A stretch of DNA of 64,000 bases. Origin: Paenibacillus sp. FSL H7-0357 (GTDB taxonomy: Bacteria > Bacillota > Bacilli > Paenibacillales > Paenibacillaceae). How positions within the stretch are numbered: the first letter of the stretch is position 1; every line of letters starts with the position of its first letter. The notes under the pieces were generated by a model. It had not been told where the DNA came from. It saw nothing but the letters and a program-made list of their open reading frames with translations, and did not search any database. The DNA lies in NCBI RefSeq assembly GCF_000758525.1, contig NZ_CP009241.1, forward strand, positions 5,518,001-5,582,000, read 5' to 3'. This document shows positions 49,222 through 56,812 of the stretch, piece after piece. The translations under genes and the position numbers were made by a program.

Positions 49222-50952
49222 ATGATTAAAAAAGTGAATATGAAACGGTTCATCTACTTTTTCGTTTTTTTTCTGCTGCTTACGCTGGGACTGTTTTTTA
49301 TCATGAATACGTTGGGTTCAAGAACGATTCAGGAAAGTCTGATCAACTCCTCCAAAAATCAGCTGGCTTATGCGGAGAGCATTATGGATGGCGTCATCTC
49401 CGAGGCAAGCATGTACGGTATCCAGTATACCGCCGACAATGATGTGCGGTTCTATCAGAGCCGGAAACAGGAGTTAAGCAATTATGATGCACAGATGAAT
49501 AAGAATGAAATCTCGGACCGGTTATCGGATCAGCTCTTTTCGAGTCTCGCGGTGGAATCTATCGGGATTTACTGGAAGCCGGATGGCACCTTTATTCAGA
49601 CCGGCCATGATTCGCTGGCCAAGCTTCCCTTCGAACAGGTCACTGAGCGCGGCTGGCAGACCTATAATAACAGCCTGTATTATTTTTCAGTCTACCCCTA
49701 CATCCATCAGCCCAAAAACCCGGCAAATATTCAATACATCGTGGGGGTGAAGCTCAAGAAGGAATATCTGGTCAGCCTGCTGGGCAAAGCGGTTAACGGC
49801 GACAGCTCCAATGCTTTTTTCCTTGTGAACGACAACCTGGTGATCAGCGGCAAACCTGTAGACAGCCGTATCGAGCAAAAAGCCAAGGAGACGATTACAC
49901 CGGATACGCAGAGAATCCTGAAATTTGACTATCATACCGGCGAGGACGACTATTATGTATTGTCTAAATATATCGAGCCTATTGACACATATCTTGTGAC
50001 ATATACACGGATGAGTGATTTTTTGAATCCGCTGGACCGGAATCAGCAGGTATTCGTAGGCAGTATCCTGGTCATTCTGATTATTGGGCTGATCGTCATT
50101 CTGATGTTCTACCGTAATTTCTACCGGAATGTTCATTTGCTGGGCAAGAAATTTTATCAGGTGGAGCAAGGGAATTACAGCACACGGATCAGCGAGAATC
50201 CCGTTAATGAATTTTTTAATCTGTTCAAAAGCTTTAACCACATGGTGCTCAAAACCCAGAATCTGTTTGCGTCCCTGAAGATTGAAACAGAGCTGCGGAG
50301 AGATGCCGAGGTGAAGCAGCTGCAGGCGCAGATCAATCCGCATTTTCTGTATAACAGCCTGTTCTTCATTATGTCGATGGCGAAGACGTCTCCGGAGGCT
50401 GTCATGCAGATGAGCAAACATCTGGCTGAATATTACCGCTATCTGACGAAGCTGGATCGCCATGACGCCACTCTGGCCTCTGAGCTGCAGCTTGCGGATC
50501 ATTTTTTATCCATCATGTCCCTATGCAAAGAGATTCATTATGAAATCAACCTGCCCCCGGAGCTGGGAGAACATCGTATTATGCCGCTCATTATCCAGCC
50601 GATCGTAGAGAACGCCATCCAGCATGGTATTGAGGAACGGCAAGGCGCCCATCGTGTATCCATAGAAATAAAAGCTCTTGATGACGGTGCACTGATCATA
50701 ATTGCGGATGACGGCAAGGGGCTTACGCCGGAGCAAATCGTTCTGCTGGCCGCCAGGGTCGAAAGCGAATCCCCTCCGCCAGGCTCCAGAGGAATCGGTC
50801 TGTGGAATATACATCAGCGTCTTAAAAATGCTTACGGCGAATTAAGCGGCCTGCGTTTCTTCACCAATGACTGGGGCGGCTTGTCCGTGATGGCCTACAT
50901 TGATTTCTCGCTGGATGAAGGAGGAGAACATGCGATTACTGATTGTGGATGA
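49222..50952 (+). CDS. YesM-like sensor histidine kinase
   Basis: A 576-residue membrane kinase. Two spans (about residues 10-30 and 275-300) enclose an outside sensor domain of the dCache type; an HAMP-like linker follows. The phospho-acceptor is in QAQINPHFLYNSLFF, and VENAIQHGIEE and DDGKGLTPEQI form the ATP site, the His-kinase/HATPase_c pair of the LytS/YesM group. I start it at ATG 49222, since the longer frame lacks a ribosome site. It probably senses a plant-wall glycan or a sugar-loaded binding protein and drives the divergent galactan operon via YesN. Confidence 0.9.
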   Translation: MIKKVNMKRFIYFFVFFLLLTLGLFFIMNTLGSRTIQESLINSSKNQLAYAESIMDGVISEASMYGIQYTADNDVRFYQSRKQELSNYDAQMNKNEISDRLSDQLFSSLAVESIGIYWKPDGTFIQTGHDSLAKLPFEQVTERGWQTYNNSLYYFSVYPYIHQPKNPANIQYIVGVKLKKEYLVSLLGKAVNGDSSNAFFLVNDNLVISGKPVDSRIEQKAKETITPDTQRILKFDYHTGEDDYYVLSKYIEPIDTYLVTYTRMSDFLNPLDRNQQVFVGSILVILIIGLIVILMFYRNFYRNVHLLGKKFYQVEQGNYSTRISENPVNEFFNLFKSFNHMVLKTQNLFASLKIETELRRDAEVKQLQAQINPHFLYNSLFFIMSMAKTSPEAVMQMSKHLAEYYRYLTKLDRHDATLASELQLADHFLSIMSLCKEIHYEINLPPELGEHRIMPLIIQPIVENAIQHGIEERQGAHRVSIEIKALDDGALIIIADDGKGLTPEQIVLLAARVESESPPPGSRGIGLWNIHQRLKNAYGELSGLRFFTNDWGGLSVMAYIDFSLDEGGEHAITDCG

Positions 50953-52288
50953 CGGACATTACATTGTTGAATACTTAAAACATCTGCTGGATTGGAAGAA
51001 ATTCGGCATACACCAGATTGTGACCTCAACCAATTCGGTTGAAGCCAAGCAACTATTGAATCAGAATCAGATTGATATTCTGATTACGGATATCCGCATG
51101 CCCGAGGTGTCCGGCATTGATTTGCTGGAGCATATTAATGAGAACATGCTTAAGACCAAAGTGGTTTTTCTCTCGGGCTACTCCCAATTTGATTATGCGC
51201 AGAAAGCGATCCGGCTGGGTGCTCTGGATTATTTGCTGAAGCCCGTAGATAAAGAGGATATGGAGAAAGCGATGAAGCAAGTGCTCAAAAGCATTGATGA
51301 GCAGCAGCAGAAGCCCCAGATTAAGTGGGAGAAATTTGACGGACTGGGTTATCTGCTGTCCGTTATTGGCGGCCCCTCCCCCGCAGGCACTGATTTCAGC
51401 GCTTATGACACCGTGCTGCTGAAGGAGACCTTTTGCTTCTTTCAGGTTCCAGATGCAGGGGGAGCAGATGAAATCACCTTAAGAGACAACAGCCGGGAGC
51501 TGGATCAATTAATTTGGACGACAGGCCCGGGGCTGGCAGGATTAATCCTGGAATCCGACGCTCAGAAGCTCGCGCACAGCATCAGCAATATTTCCTTTTC
51601 AGAGAAATTTGAATTTACCCGGAAGAATGCCGTCCGGCATATCTTCTGCCAGTTTTACTACCAGGAGGAAGTTCACGCGGGTGACTGTACCCTGTTGCAG
51701 GACTGTACTGCTCATCCTAAGTGGGAGCCGGGAGAATGGGAGCTGACCAGAAAGAACATTCTCAAGACCTTCGCCCAGCTTGGGTCCAGAAAGCAGAAAA
51801 TCTTATATCTGCTCGACTTTATTCAGCGGGTGTATTTCACTGCCAGTCGGCTGCAGCAGGTTGAGGTCGCAGGTTGGATCTTCAGTCAACTGGCAGAACC
51901 GGACACTGCACTTGAGTCCATTCTGCTCTGCATCACACAACTCGAGCGAAGCGCAAAATTGTCTAACAGCCATATTGTCCAAACCATACAATCTCATATT
52001 GCCGGTCATATCGGCGATGGTTTGAGCCTGGACGATCTGGGTAAAATTGTTCATCTTCATCCTGTCTATCTGTCCAAAGTGTATAAGCAGGAGACCGGTG
52101 AGAATCTATCAAACTTCATTGCAGCCAAACGATTGGAAAAAGCCTCCCAGCTATTGATAGAGTCCAATTTGCATGTGATCGATATTTCTCATATGGTCGG
52201 TTACAAGAAGCCGCAGTATTTCATCAAGCTGTTCAAGGATCAGTATGGAATCACACCTTATCAATACCGCAGACAACAGATTCAATAA
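50930..52288 (+). CDS. YesN-like AraC-family response regulator
   Basis: A 452-residue regulator. The receiver domain carries Asp54 in ILITDIRMPEV and lysine in YLLKPVDKED; a long middle part (about 130-345) precedes two AraC-type helix-turn-helix motifs (LSLDDLGKIVHLHPVYLSKVYK and MVGYKKPQYFIKLFKDQYG). ATG 50930 follows AAGGAGGAG and overlaps the kinase gene by 23 nt. Its target is presumably the divergent transporter operon. Confidence 0.92.
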   Translation: MRLLIVDDGHYIVEYLKHLLDWKKFGIHQIVTSTNSVEAKQLLNQNQIDILITDIRMPEVSGIDLLEHINENMLKTKVVFLSGYSQFDYAQKAIRLGALDYLLKPVDKEDMEKAMKQVLKSIDEQQQKPQIKWEKFDGLGYLLSVIGGPSPAGTDFSAYDTVLLKETFCFFQVPDAGGADEITLRDNSRELDQLIWTTGPGLAGLILESDAQKLAHSISNISFSEKFEFTRKNAVRHIFCQFYYQEEVHAGDCTLLQDCTAHPKWEPGEWELTRKNILKTFAQLGSRKQKILYLLDFIQRVYFTASRLQQVEVAGWIFSQLAEPDTALESILLCITQLERSAKLSNSHIVQTIQSHIAGHIGDGLSLDDLGKIVHLHPVYLSKVYKQETGENLSNFIAAKRLEKASQLLIESNLHVIDISHMVGYKKPQYFIKLFKDQYGITPYQYRRQQIQ

Positions 52289-52292
52289 TAAA

Positions 52293-52337
52293 CAGGGCGA
52301 TCCCCATCCTCTCACTTAGAGGATGGGGATCGCCCTG
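52293..52337. terminator. Very strong bidirectional terminator
   Basis: A perfect 20-bp stem (52293-52312 with 52318-52337) around a 5-nt loop is followed by TCTTT. It separates yesN from the convergent stalk-domain gene. Confidence 0.9.
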
Positions 52338-52375
52338 TCTTTAGATCACTTAACGGGAAAGCACGATGCTCTTCC

Positions 52376-52897
52376 TTACTTCTGCAGCTCCAGATCCTTC
52401 TGTTTCAGCAGATCTGTGTATTCCGATTTATACTGCTCCAGCTTAAGCTTCAATTCAGCATTATTGGCATCTGTCTTCAGCAGGCTGCTGGTGACCAGAA
52501 TGTTATCGACAACAGTATCAATTTTTTCGTCAATTTGCTTGATTTTATTTTTGGTGACCGCCGGCAAAGGGTCAGGTGTTGTGGTCGGCCGCGGTCCCAG
52601 GACGGCATTGGTATTTTTATCATTGGCCAATGCGCCCGCTCCGCTATCTTTCTCATCCAGATTAATATTCTTGCCAGATATCGAAACCTTATAGCCAGCC
52701 AGTTCTCCGATGGCGCGCACCGGGGCGTAGCTTTTTCCATCAATGATTATGGCCGGATCTACCAGCTTCTTGCCGTACACGTTGATTGTATATTCCGCTT
52801 GGATTTTCTTTCCTACCAGACTAGAGGTAGCCCCAAGTGCCTGCGCACTAACCATCAGTATTGCCCCGGCAAGAAATCCGGCAGCAATCTTTTTCAT
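52376..52897 (-). CDS. Secreted protein with copper-amine-oxidase-type stalk domain
   Basis: A 173-residue secreted protein. The signal peptide MKKIAAGFLAGAILMVSAQA is followed by a stalk domain (Cu_amine_oxidN1: IIIDGKSYAPVRAIGELAGY, about residues 48-68), a Pro/Thr linker (about 100-115) and a C-terminal coiled coil (KQIDEKIDTVVDNIL, then KLKLEQYKSEYTDLLKQKD). Such domains are abundant in Paenibacillus and bind cell-wall or surface partners. GGGGAGTG precedes the ATG. The precise role is unknown. Confidence 0.8.
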   Translation of the reverse strand: MKKIAAGFLAGAILMVSAQALGATSSLVGKKIQAEYTINVYGKKLVDPAIIIDGKSYAPVRAIGELAGYKVSISGKNINLDEKDSGAGALANDKNTNAVLGPRPTTTPDPLPAVTKNKIKQIDEKIDTVVDNILVTSSLLKTDANNAELKLKLEQYKSEYTDLLKQKDLELQK

Positions 52898-53002
52898 AAG
52901 AAATTCACTCCCCGTTAAATAATGTACTACTATCTTAGCATTTTACAGCTCCTGATAGAAATGGTTGGCCGACAATTTTCGCATTCTGCTGCGGCCGCAA
53001 AG

Positions 53003-53037
53003 AAAAAAGGCGTATTTCCACAAGGAAAATACACCTT
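53003..53037 (-). terminator. Intrinsic terminator after the methyltransferase gene
   Basis: On the minus strand AAGGTGTATTTTCC pairs with GGAAATACGCCTT (one mismatch) around a short loop, followed by six T. Confidence 0.85.
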
Positions 53038-53058
53038 AGAAGCGGTAGATTCTACGTT

Positions 53059-53955
53059 TTATGATTTGCTGTACATATTCTGATCCTGCAGCCGGATCAG
53101 CACCTTGCCGAAACGTCCGCCCTGCTGAACCGTTACCTTCTTCTCTTGATACTTGCTGCGTATATAATCCGTAACAATATTCCGGGAAACTTCGTGGGCA
53201 GGCAGATGATGCATCTTCAACAGTTGCAAGACCTCTTCAATTGCCGCCTCTACGGAGAGTTCGGTGCTTTTCATTTCTCGTGTCACAATGGACTCATAGG
53301 CATAGCCTTTCAAGTAAAGCAGATGGTTCAAATACGCCATATCTGAGGAATCCGGGTGCATCTCCCTCCCGGTCAGCAGCGGCATCACCTCATGAATAAG
53401 ACTGTGCTGTCTGCTCCCAGCTGAAGTACTGATATAACAATATTGACGGGCACAGCTCAGCACTCTCTCCACGCTATCCCAGTCAATGATCACCGGACAC
53501 ATGGAGACGAATACCAGATCAAACCCTTTCTCCCAGCCCATTGCAGCTATGTCGAGGTCCTCGAATGCTTCCCGCACTAAGGTTATCTTTTCTTTTCCGG
53601 AGCTGACACGGGCTGTATTGGCCTCAAATAAATCAGCCAGCGGTACGTTGGGCTCAACAGCGGTAACCTTGGCCCCGCGCTCGGCAAAGGGTACGCTGAA
53701 GCCCCCTGAAGCCGCACCGATATCCAGTACGCTGAGTCCGGAAAAATCCACTCCCTGCCCTTCCATCCAGCCGATAATCCGCTCGCTTCTGCGTCTTCCG
53801 CCTTCACTGAATACCTCTTCATCAAACACCTTGGCCTTATGATCAAACCCATGCGTGGGATCAATGCCAGCACGCTTCATCTGGTTGGCCGTGGATGAGG
53901 GGTCCTCCTTCCACGCCTGCTCCCACAATTGAATATCAAATAAATCTGTTGCCAT
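53059..53955 (-). CDS. SAM-dependent methyltransferase, Rrf2-linked
   Basis: A 298-residue class-I methyltransferase with SAM motif VLDIGAASGGFSVPF (about residues 77-91) and the acidic VTAVEPN strand. A helical N-terminal extension (LWEQAWKEDPSSTANQMKR) and the end with VQQGGRFGKVLIRL are also seen, as in UbiG/BchM-like small-molecule methyltransferases. GGGATGAGC precedes the start. An upstream motif is shared with the Rrf2 gene next to it. The substrate is unknown. Confidence 0.8.
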   Translation of the reverse strand: MATDLFDIQLWEQAWKEDPSSTANQMKRAGIDPTHGFDHKAKVFDEEVFSEGGRRRSERIIGWMEGQGVDFSGLSVLDIGAASGGFSVPFAERGAKVTAVEPNVPLADLFEANTARVSSGKEKITLVREAFEDLDIAAMGWEKGFDLVFVSMCPVIIDWDSVERVLSCARQYCYISTSAGSRQHSLIHEVMPLLTGREMHPDSSDMAYLNHLLYLKGYAYESIVTREMKSTELSVEAAIEEVLQLLKMHHLPAHEVSRNIVTDYIRSKYQEKKVTVQQGGRFGKVLIRLQDQNMYSKS

Positions 53956-54008
53956 CTTTGCTCATCCCTTTCTTGAATATCATTTAGCCTGCATTTAATA
54001 GACTTAAC

Positions 54009-54028
54009 AGACTTATTATATCTATAAT
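54009..54028. promoter_or_regulatory. Rrf2 operator candidate before the methyltransferase gene
   Basis: AGACTT-N6-TCTATAAT, about 55 bp upstream of the methyltransferase start and inside the gap behind the rrf2 gene. The same pattern occurs at 54469-54488. A further AGACTT overlaps on its left. Confidence 0.6.
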
Positions 54029-54050
54029 TTAATTGCAAAAATAACGGCGG

Positions 54051-54452
54051 TTATAAAGCCACCGTTATCTGTGCAGCAAGCTCGGAGATTTTTTTGTTCC
54101 GCAAATACTCTTCCATCCGCCGTTCAGCTTCCACCATTTCCTGCTGAATCAGACACTCGCTGGGATGATTTAGTGTGCAATCAAACAACGAGGCCGTGCC
54201 TTCAATGGCATGAATGATGTCGAGAAATGAAATGTCTTCCTTCTTGCGCTTAAGCCGATAACCGCCATTCGCACCCGATGCCGACTCGATCAGTCCAGCT
54301 TTCACCAGCTTGGTCAAAATCTTGGACAGATACGTAGGGGAAACCTCCTGCCGCTCTGCTAACTGCTGTACGCCTACCGGCTTGTCGGACGCAGCCACCA
54401 CCAAAAAGAGCATCGTATGCAGCGCATAATTTGTTGCCTTTGAATATTTCAT
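54051..54452 (-). CDS. Rrf2-family transcriptional regulator
   Basis: A 133-residue winged-helix regulator of the Rrf2 family: KATNYALHTMLFLVVAAS, the recognition region QLAERQEVSPTYLSKILTKL, then ASGANGGYRLKR. Only two cysteines (DCTLNHPSEC) are found where Fe-S members have three, so it may sense something else, as CymR or YwnA do. I start it at ATG 54452 after GAGGTGG. It likely represses itself and the downstream methyltransferase. Confidence 0.9.
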   Translation of the reverse strand: MKYSKATNYALHTMLFLVVAASDKPVGVQQLAERQEVSPTYLSKILTKLVKAGLIESASGANGGYRLKRKKEDISFLDIIHAIEGTASLFDCTLNHPSECLIQQEMVEAERRMEEYLRNKKISELAAQITVAL

Positions 54453-54468
54453 CTTCCACCTCAATCAA

Positions 54469-54488
54469 AGACTTTATTAGTCTATAAT
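54469..54488. promoter_or_regulatory. Rrf2 operator candidate before the rrf2-type gene
   Basis: AGACTT-N6-TCTATAAT, matching 54009-54028 in every fixed position. Part of it is the inverted repeat AGACT-TTATT-AGTCT. It lies 17 bp before the Rrf2 start codon. The remaining gap to 54765 holds no recognised element apart from a likely promoter near 54726. Confidence 0.6.
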
Positions 54489-54765
54489 AGCCTTTATTCA
54501 TTCGAATTGCAAGCTGCTGTTTTCTGTTATGTAGCACATTTGCGAAGTATTCCAGATTATTACATGCTGAGATTATTAGCAGGTTTCTTATTTGTGTTTG
54601 TAAAAACTTCGGCTATGCCAAATCAGGCGCAGCCTTCCAGCCTCCCCTTTGCGTGATCCCGCAAAAATCATGCGGCTTGTCCGCGCCCGCTGCCCGCTTC
54701 TACGGATTTCAGGCTGATGCAATTATGATAGGATAAGGGCTCAACCTGATTAAAGGAGCACATTT

Positions 54766-56724
54766 ATGAGAAAAATTATGCTTGTTGTTATGGCCTTCTT
54801 GATGTTCCCCCTCTCTGCCTTTGCCGCCGGTCCGCAAGGCTCCCCCTCTGCGGTTACGCTCAACATGGAGGATGCGAAGCGGTTTGGCGCTGATTTTTTT
54901 AAGCAGCAAGAGATACAGGAGCAGCTGGCTGGAGCTGTTCTAGTCATCGTTAAGGATGGAAAGATTCTGCTGAACCAGGGCTATGGGTATGCCAATGTTG
55001 CTGCCAAACAGCCGGTTGATGCGGAGAAGACCTTGTTTCGTCTGGCTTCCGTATCCAAGCTGTTTACTGCAGCTGGCGTGATGCAGCTGAGCGAATCAGG
55101 CAAGGTTGATCTGGACACAGACGTGCAGAGGTATCTGCCGGGTCTGCACATTAACAACACAAGCGGATTACCGCTTACCCTCAAACATCTGATGACCCAT
55201 ACTACCGGTTTCGACAACGGAGATGTCCTTGAATCCGGAACCCCTTCCACACTGGAGAAATTCGTGAAGGAGAAGATGCCTACAATCGTCCGCAAGCCGG
55301 GTGAGGTCTACCGCTACGACAACTTCGGCTTCACCCTGCAAGGTTACATCATTCAACAAGTCTCCCGGATGCCCTTTGAGAATTACATGGCCGAAAAGCT
55401 ATTCAAGCCACTTGGGATGAGCAACACCAGCTTCATTTTCGATGATAAGGTGATCAAGCGGATGGCCACCCCATATGATAACCAGCTGCAGCCGACCGAG
55501 CAGATTCCCAACGACCCGGTTAGCGCTCCTGAAGGCGGCATGACTTCTACCGGGAAGGATATGGCCCAGTTCATGCTTGCGATGCTGAACAGCGGGAAGA
55601 AGGGGGAGAACCGGATTCTTCAACCAGAATCCATACAGGCCATGGAGCACAGCAGCGTAGCGATCCACCCTAAGGTTCCAGGAAACGGTTATGCCTTCGA
55701 GTCTACCTACTCGCAGGACTACAACGGATATAAAGTTGCTGAGAAGGGCGGCGATTTATCCGGCTTCCATTCTAATCTTTGGCTGCTGCCTGAGCAGAAC
55801 ACGGGAATCTTCCTCGCATTGAACAGCGATAAAGGCAATCTGCGCCAGCCCCTGTTCCATCAGTTCATGAGCCGTTATTTCCCTAAGGCAAGCAAGGCCC
55901 CCGCTTCCATTGAGCCTGCAGCTACCCAAGAGCAGCTTCAGCGTTTCGCAGGCTTGTACCGCCATCTGCGAACACCAGCCTTAACTTCGGAGATCACCGC
56001 AATAGACGGCGCACTGCTGGTTAAGGATGTGTTCGGAGAGCATAAGCTGCGGCAGAATGAGGAGCTGCTGTTTTATGATGAAGAAGACAAGCCGGCCGGC
56101 TTCAAGCTGGATGCCGACGGCAAGGTGCTGTACTTCTATTACAACCAGCCCGACAGCTGGCTTGAAAAGCTGCCTGAGCCCCAGCACTTCAGCGATGTGG
56201 GCTCTGATCATCCCTATGCCAAATACATCTATAATCTTGTTCAGTTAGGCGCCATTCCTGAAAGCACTGGATCCTTCCAGCCGGATCGCCCAGTTACACG
56301 CGGACAATTCATTGCCCAGTTGATCCCTCTTGCCGGATTTCAGTCTTCGACCCGGCCCAGCGCATTCAAAGACACCAAGGGCAGCCCATATGAGACCGCC
56401 ATTCAGACTGCGCTTGATTACGGTGTCGTTCAAGGACTGCCGGGCAGTTATTTCGGCCCCGACCTGCCTCTAACACGTGAACAGGCTGCAACCTTTGTCT
56501 GGCGGATTGCCCATATTGGACTGGGAGCTGCCCCGGTGAAGGCTGCTGTGCAGAAGCCCTTCTCGGACTGGGCCGCCGAAGGTGTCCAGTATGTGGTTGG
56601 CCGCGGCCTTTATGGTCCTGACGCAGAATTGTCAGACGGGAAAGTAAATTACAGGGCACAGGATCCAATGCTGAATCAGGAGGCTGCAGCTTTAATCTAC
56701 CGGCTGCTGCAGAACCTGCTGTAA
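54766..56724 (+). CDS. SLH-anchored serine hydrolase (beta-lactamase class C / D,D-peptidase fold)
   Basis: A 652-residue secreted enzyme. After the signal peptide (about residues 1-21) comes a penicillin-binding-like domain with Ser95 in SVSK (SxxK), Tyr-Asp-Asn in YRYDNFGF, and a KGGDLSG segment in the KTG position. A linker domain (about 375-480) follows, then three SLH repeats (HFSDVGSDHPYAKYIYNL; AFKDTKGSPYETAIQ; PFSDWAAEGVQYVV) that hold it to the cell wall. AAAGGAG precedes the ATG. It may act as a D-amino-acid peptidase or esterase; activity is not predictable. Confidence 0.9.
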   Translation: MRKIMLVVMAFLMFPLSAFAAGPQGSPSAVTLNMEDAKRFGADFFKQQEIQEQLAGAVLVIVKDGKILLNQGYGYANVAAKQPVDAEKTLFRLASVSKLFTAAGVMQLSESGKVDLDTDVQRYLPGLHINNTSGLPLTLKHLMTHTTGFDNGDVLESGTPSTLEKFVKEKMPTIVRKPGEVYRYDNFGFTLQGYIIQQVSRMPFENYMAEKLFKPLGMSNTSFIFDDKVIKRMATPYDNQLQPTEQIPNDPVSAPEGGMTSTGKDMAQFMLAMLNSGKKGENRILQPESIQAMEHSSVAIHPKVPGNGYAFESTYSQDYNGYKVAEKGGDLSGFHSNLWLLPEQNTGIFLALNSDKGNLRQPLFHQFMSRYFPKASKAPASIEPAATQEQLQRFAGLYRHLRTPALTSEITAIDGALLVKDVFGEHKLRQNEELLFYDEEDKPAGFKLDADGKVLYFYYNQPDSWLEKLPEPQHFSDVGSDHPYAKYIYNLVQLGAIPESTGSFQPDRPVTRGQFIAQLIPLAGFQSSTRPSAFKDTKGSPYETAIQTALDYGVVQGLPGSYFGPDLPLTREQAATFVWRIAHIGLGAAPVKAAVQKPFSDWAAEGVQYVVGRGLYGPDAELSDGKVNYRAQDPMLNQEAAALIYRLLQNLL

Positions 56725-56738
56725 CAACAGGGCAGCCG

Positions 56739-56770
56739 AACAGGCGATTCGAGACGAATCGCCTGTTTTA
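56739..56770 (+). terminator. Intrinsic terminator after the serine hydrolase gene
   Basis: AACAGGCGATTCG (56739-56751) pairs with CGAATCGCCTGTT (56755-56767) around AGA, followed by TTT. Confidence 0.9.
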
Positions 56771-56812
56771 TCATATACTTTTAAGAAAAAGAGTGATAAA
56801 GGATTGTGAACC

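Noticed and set aside
49687..50502. 271-codon minus-strand frame
   Set aside because: It is antisense to the YesM-like kinase, which carries all its kinase motifs.
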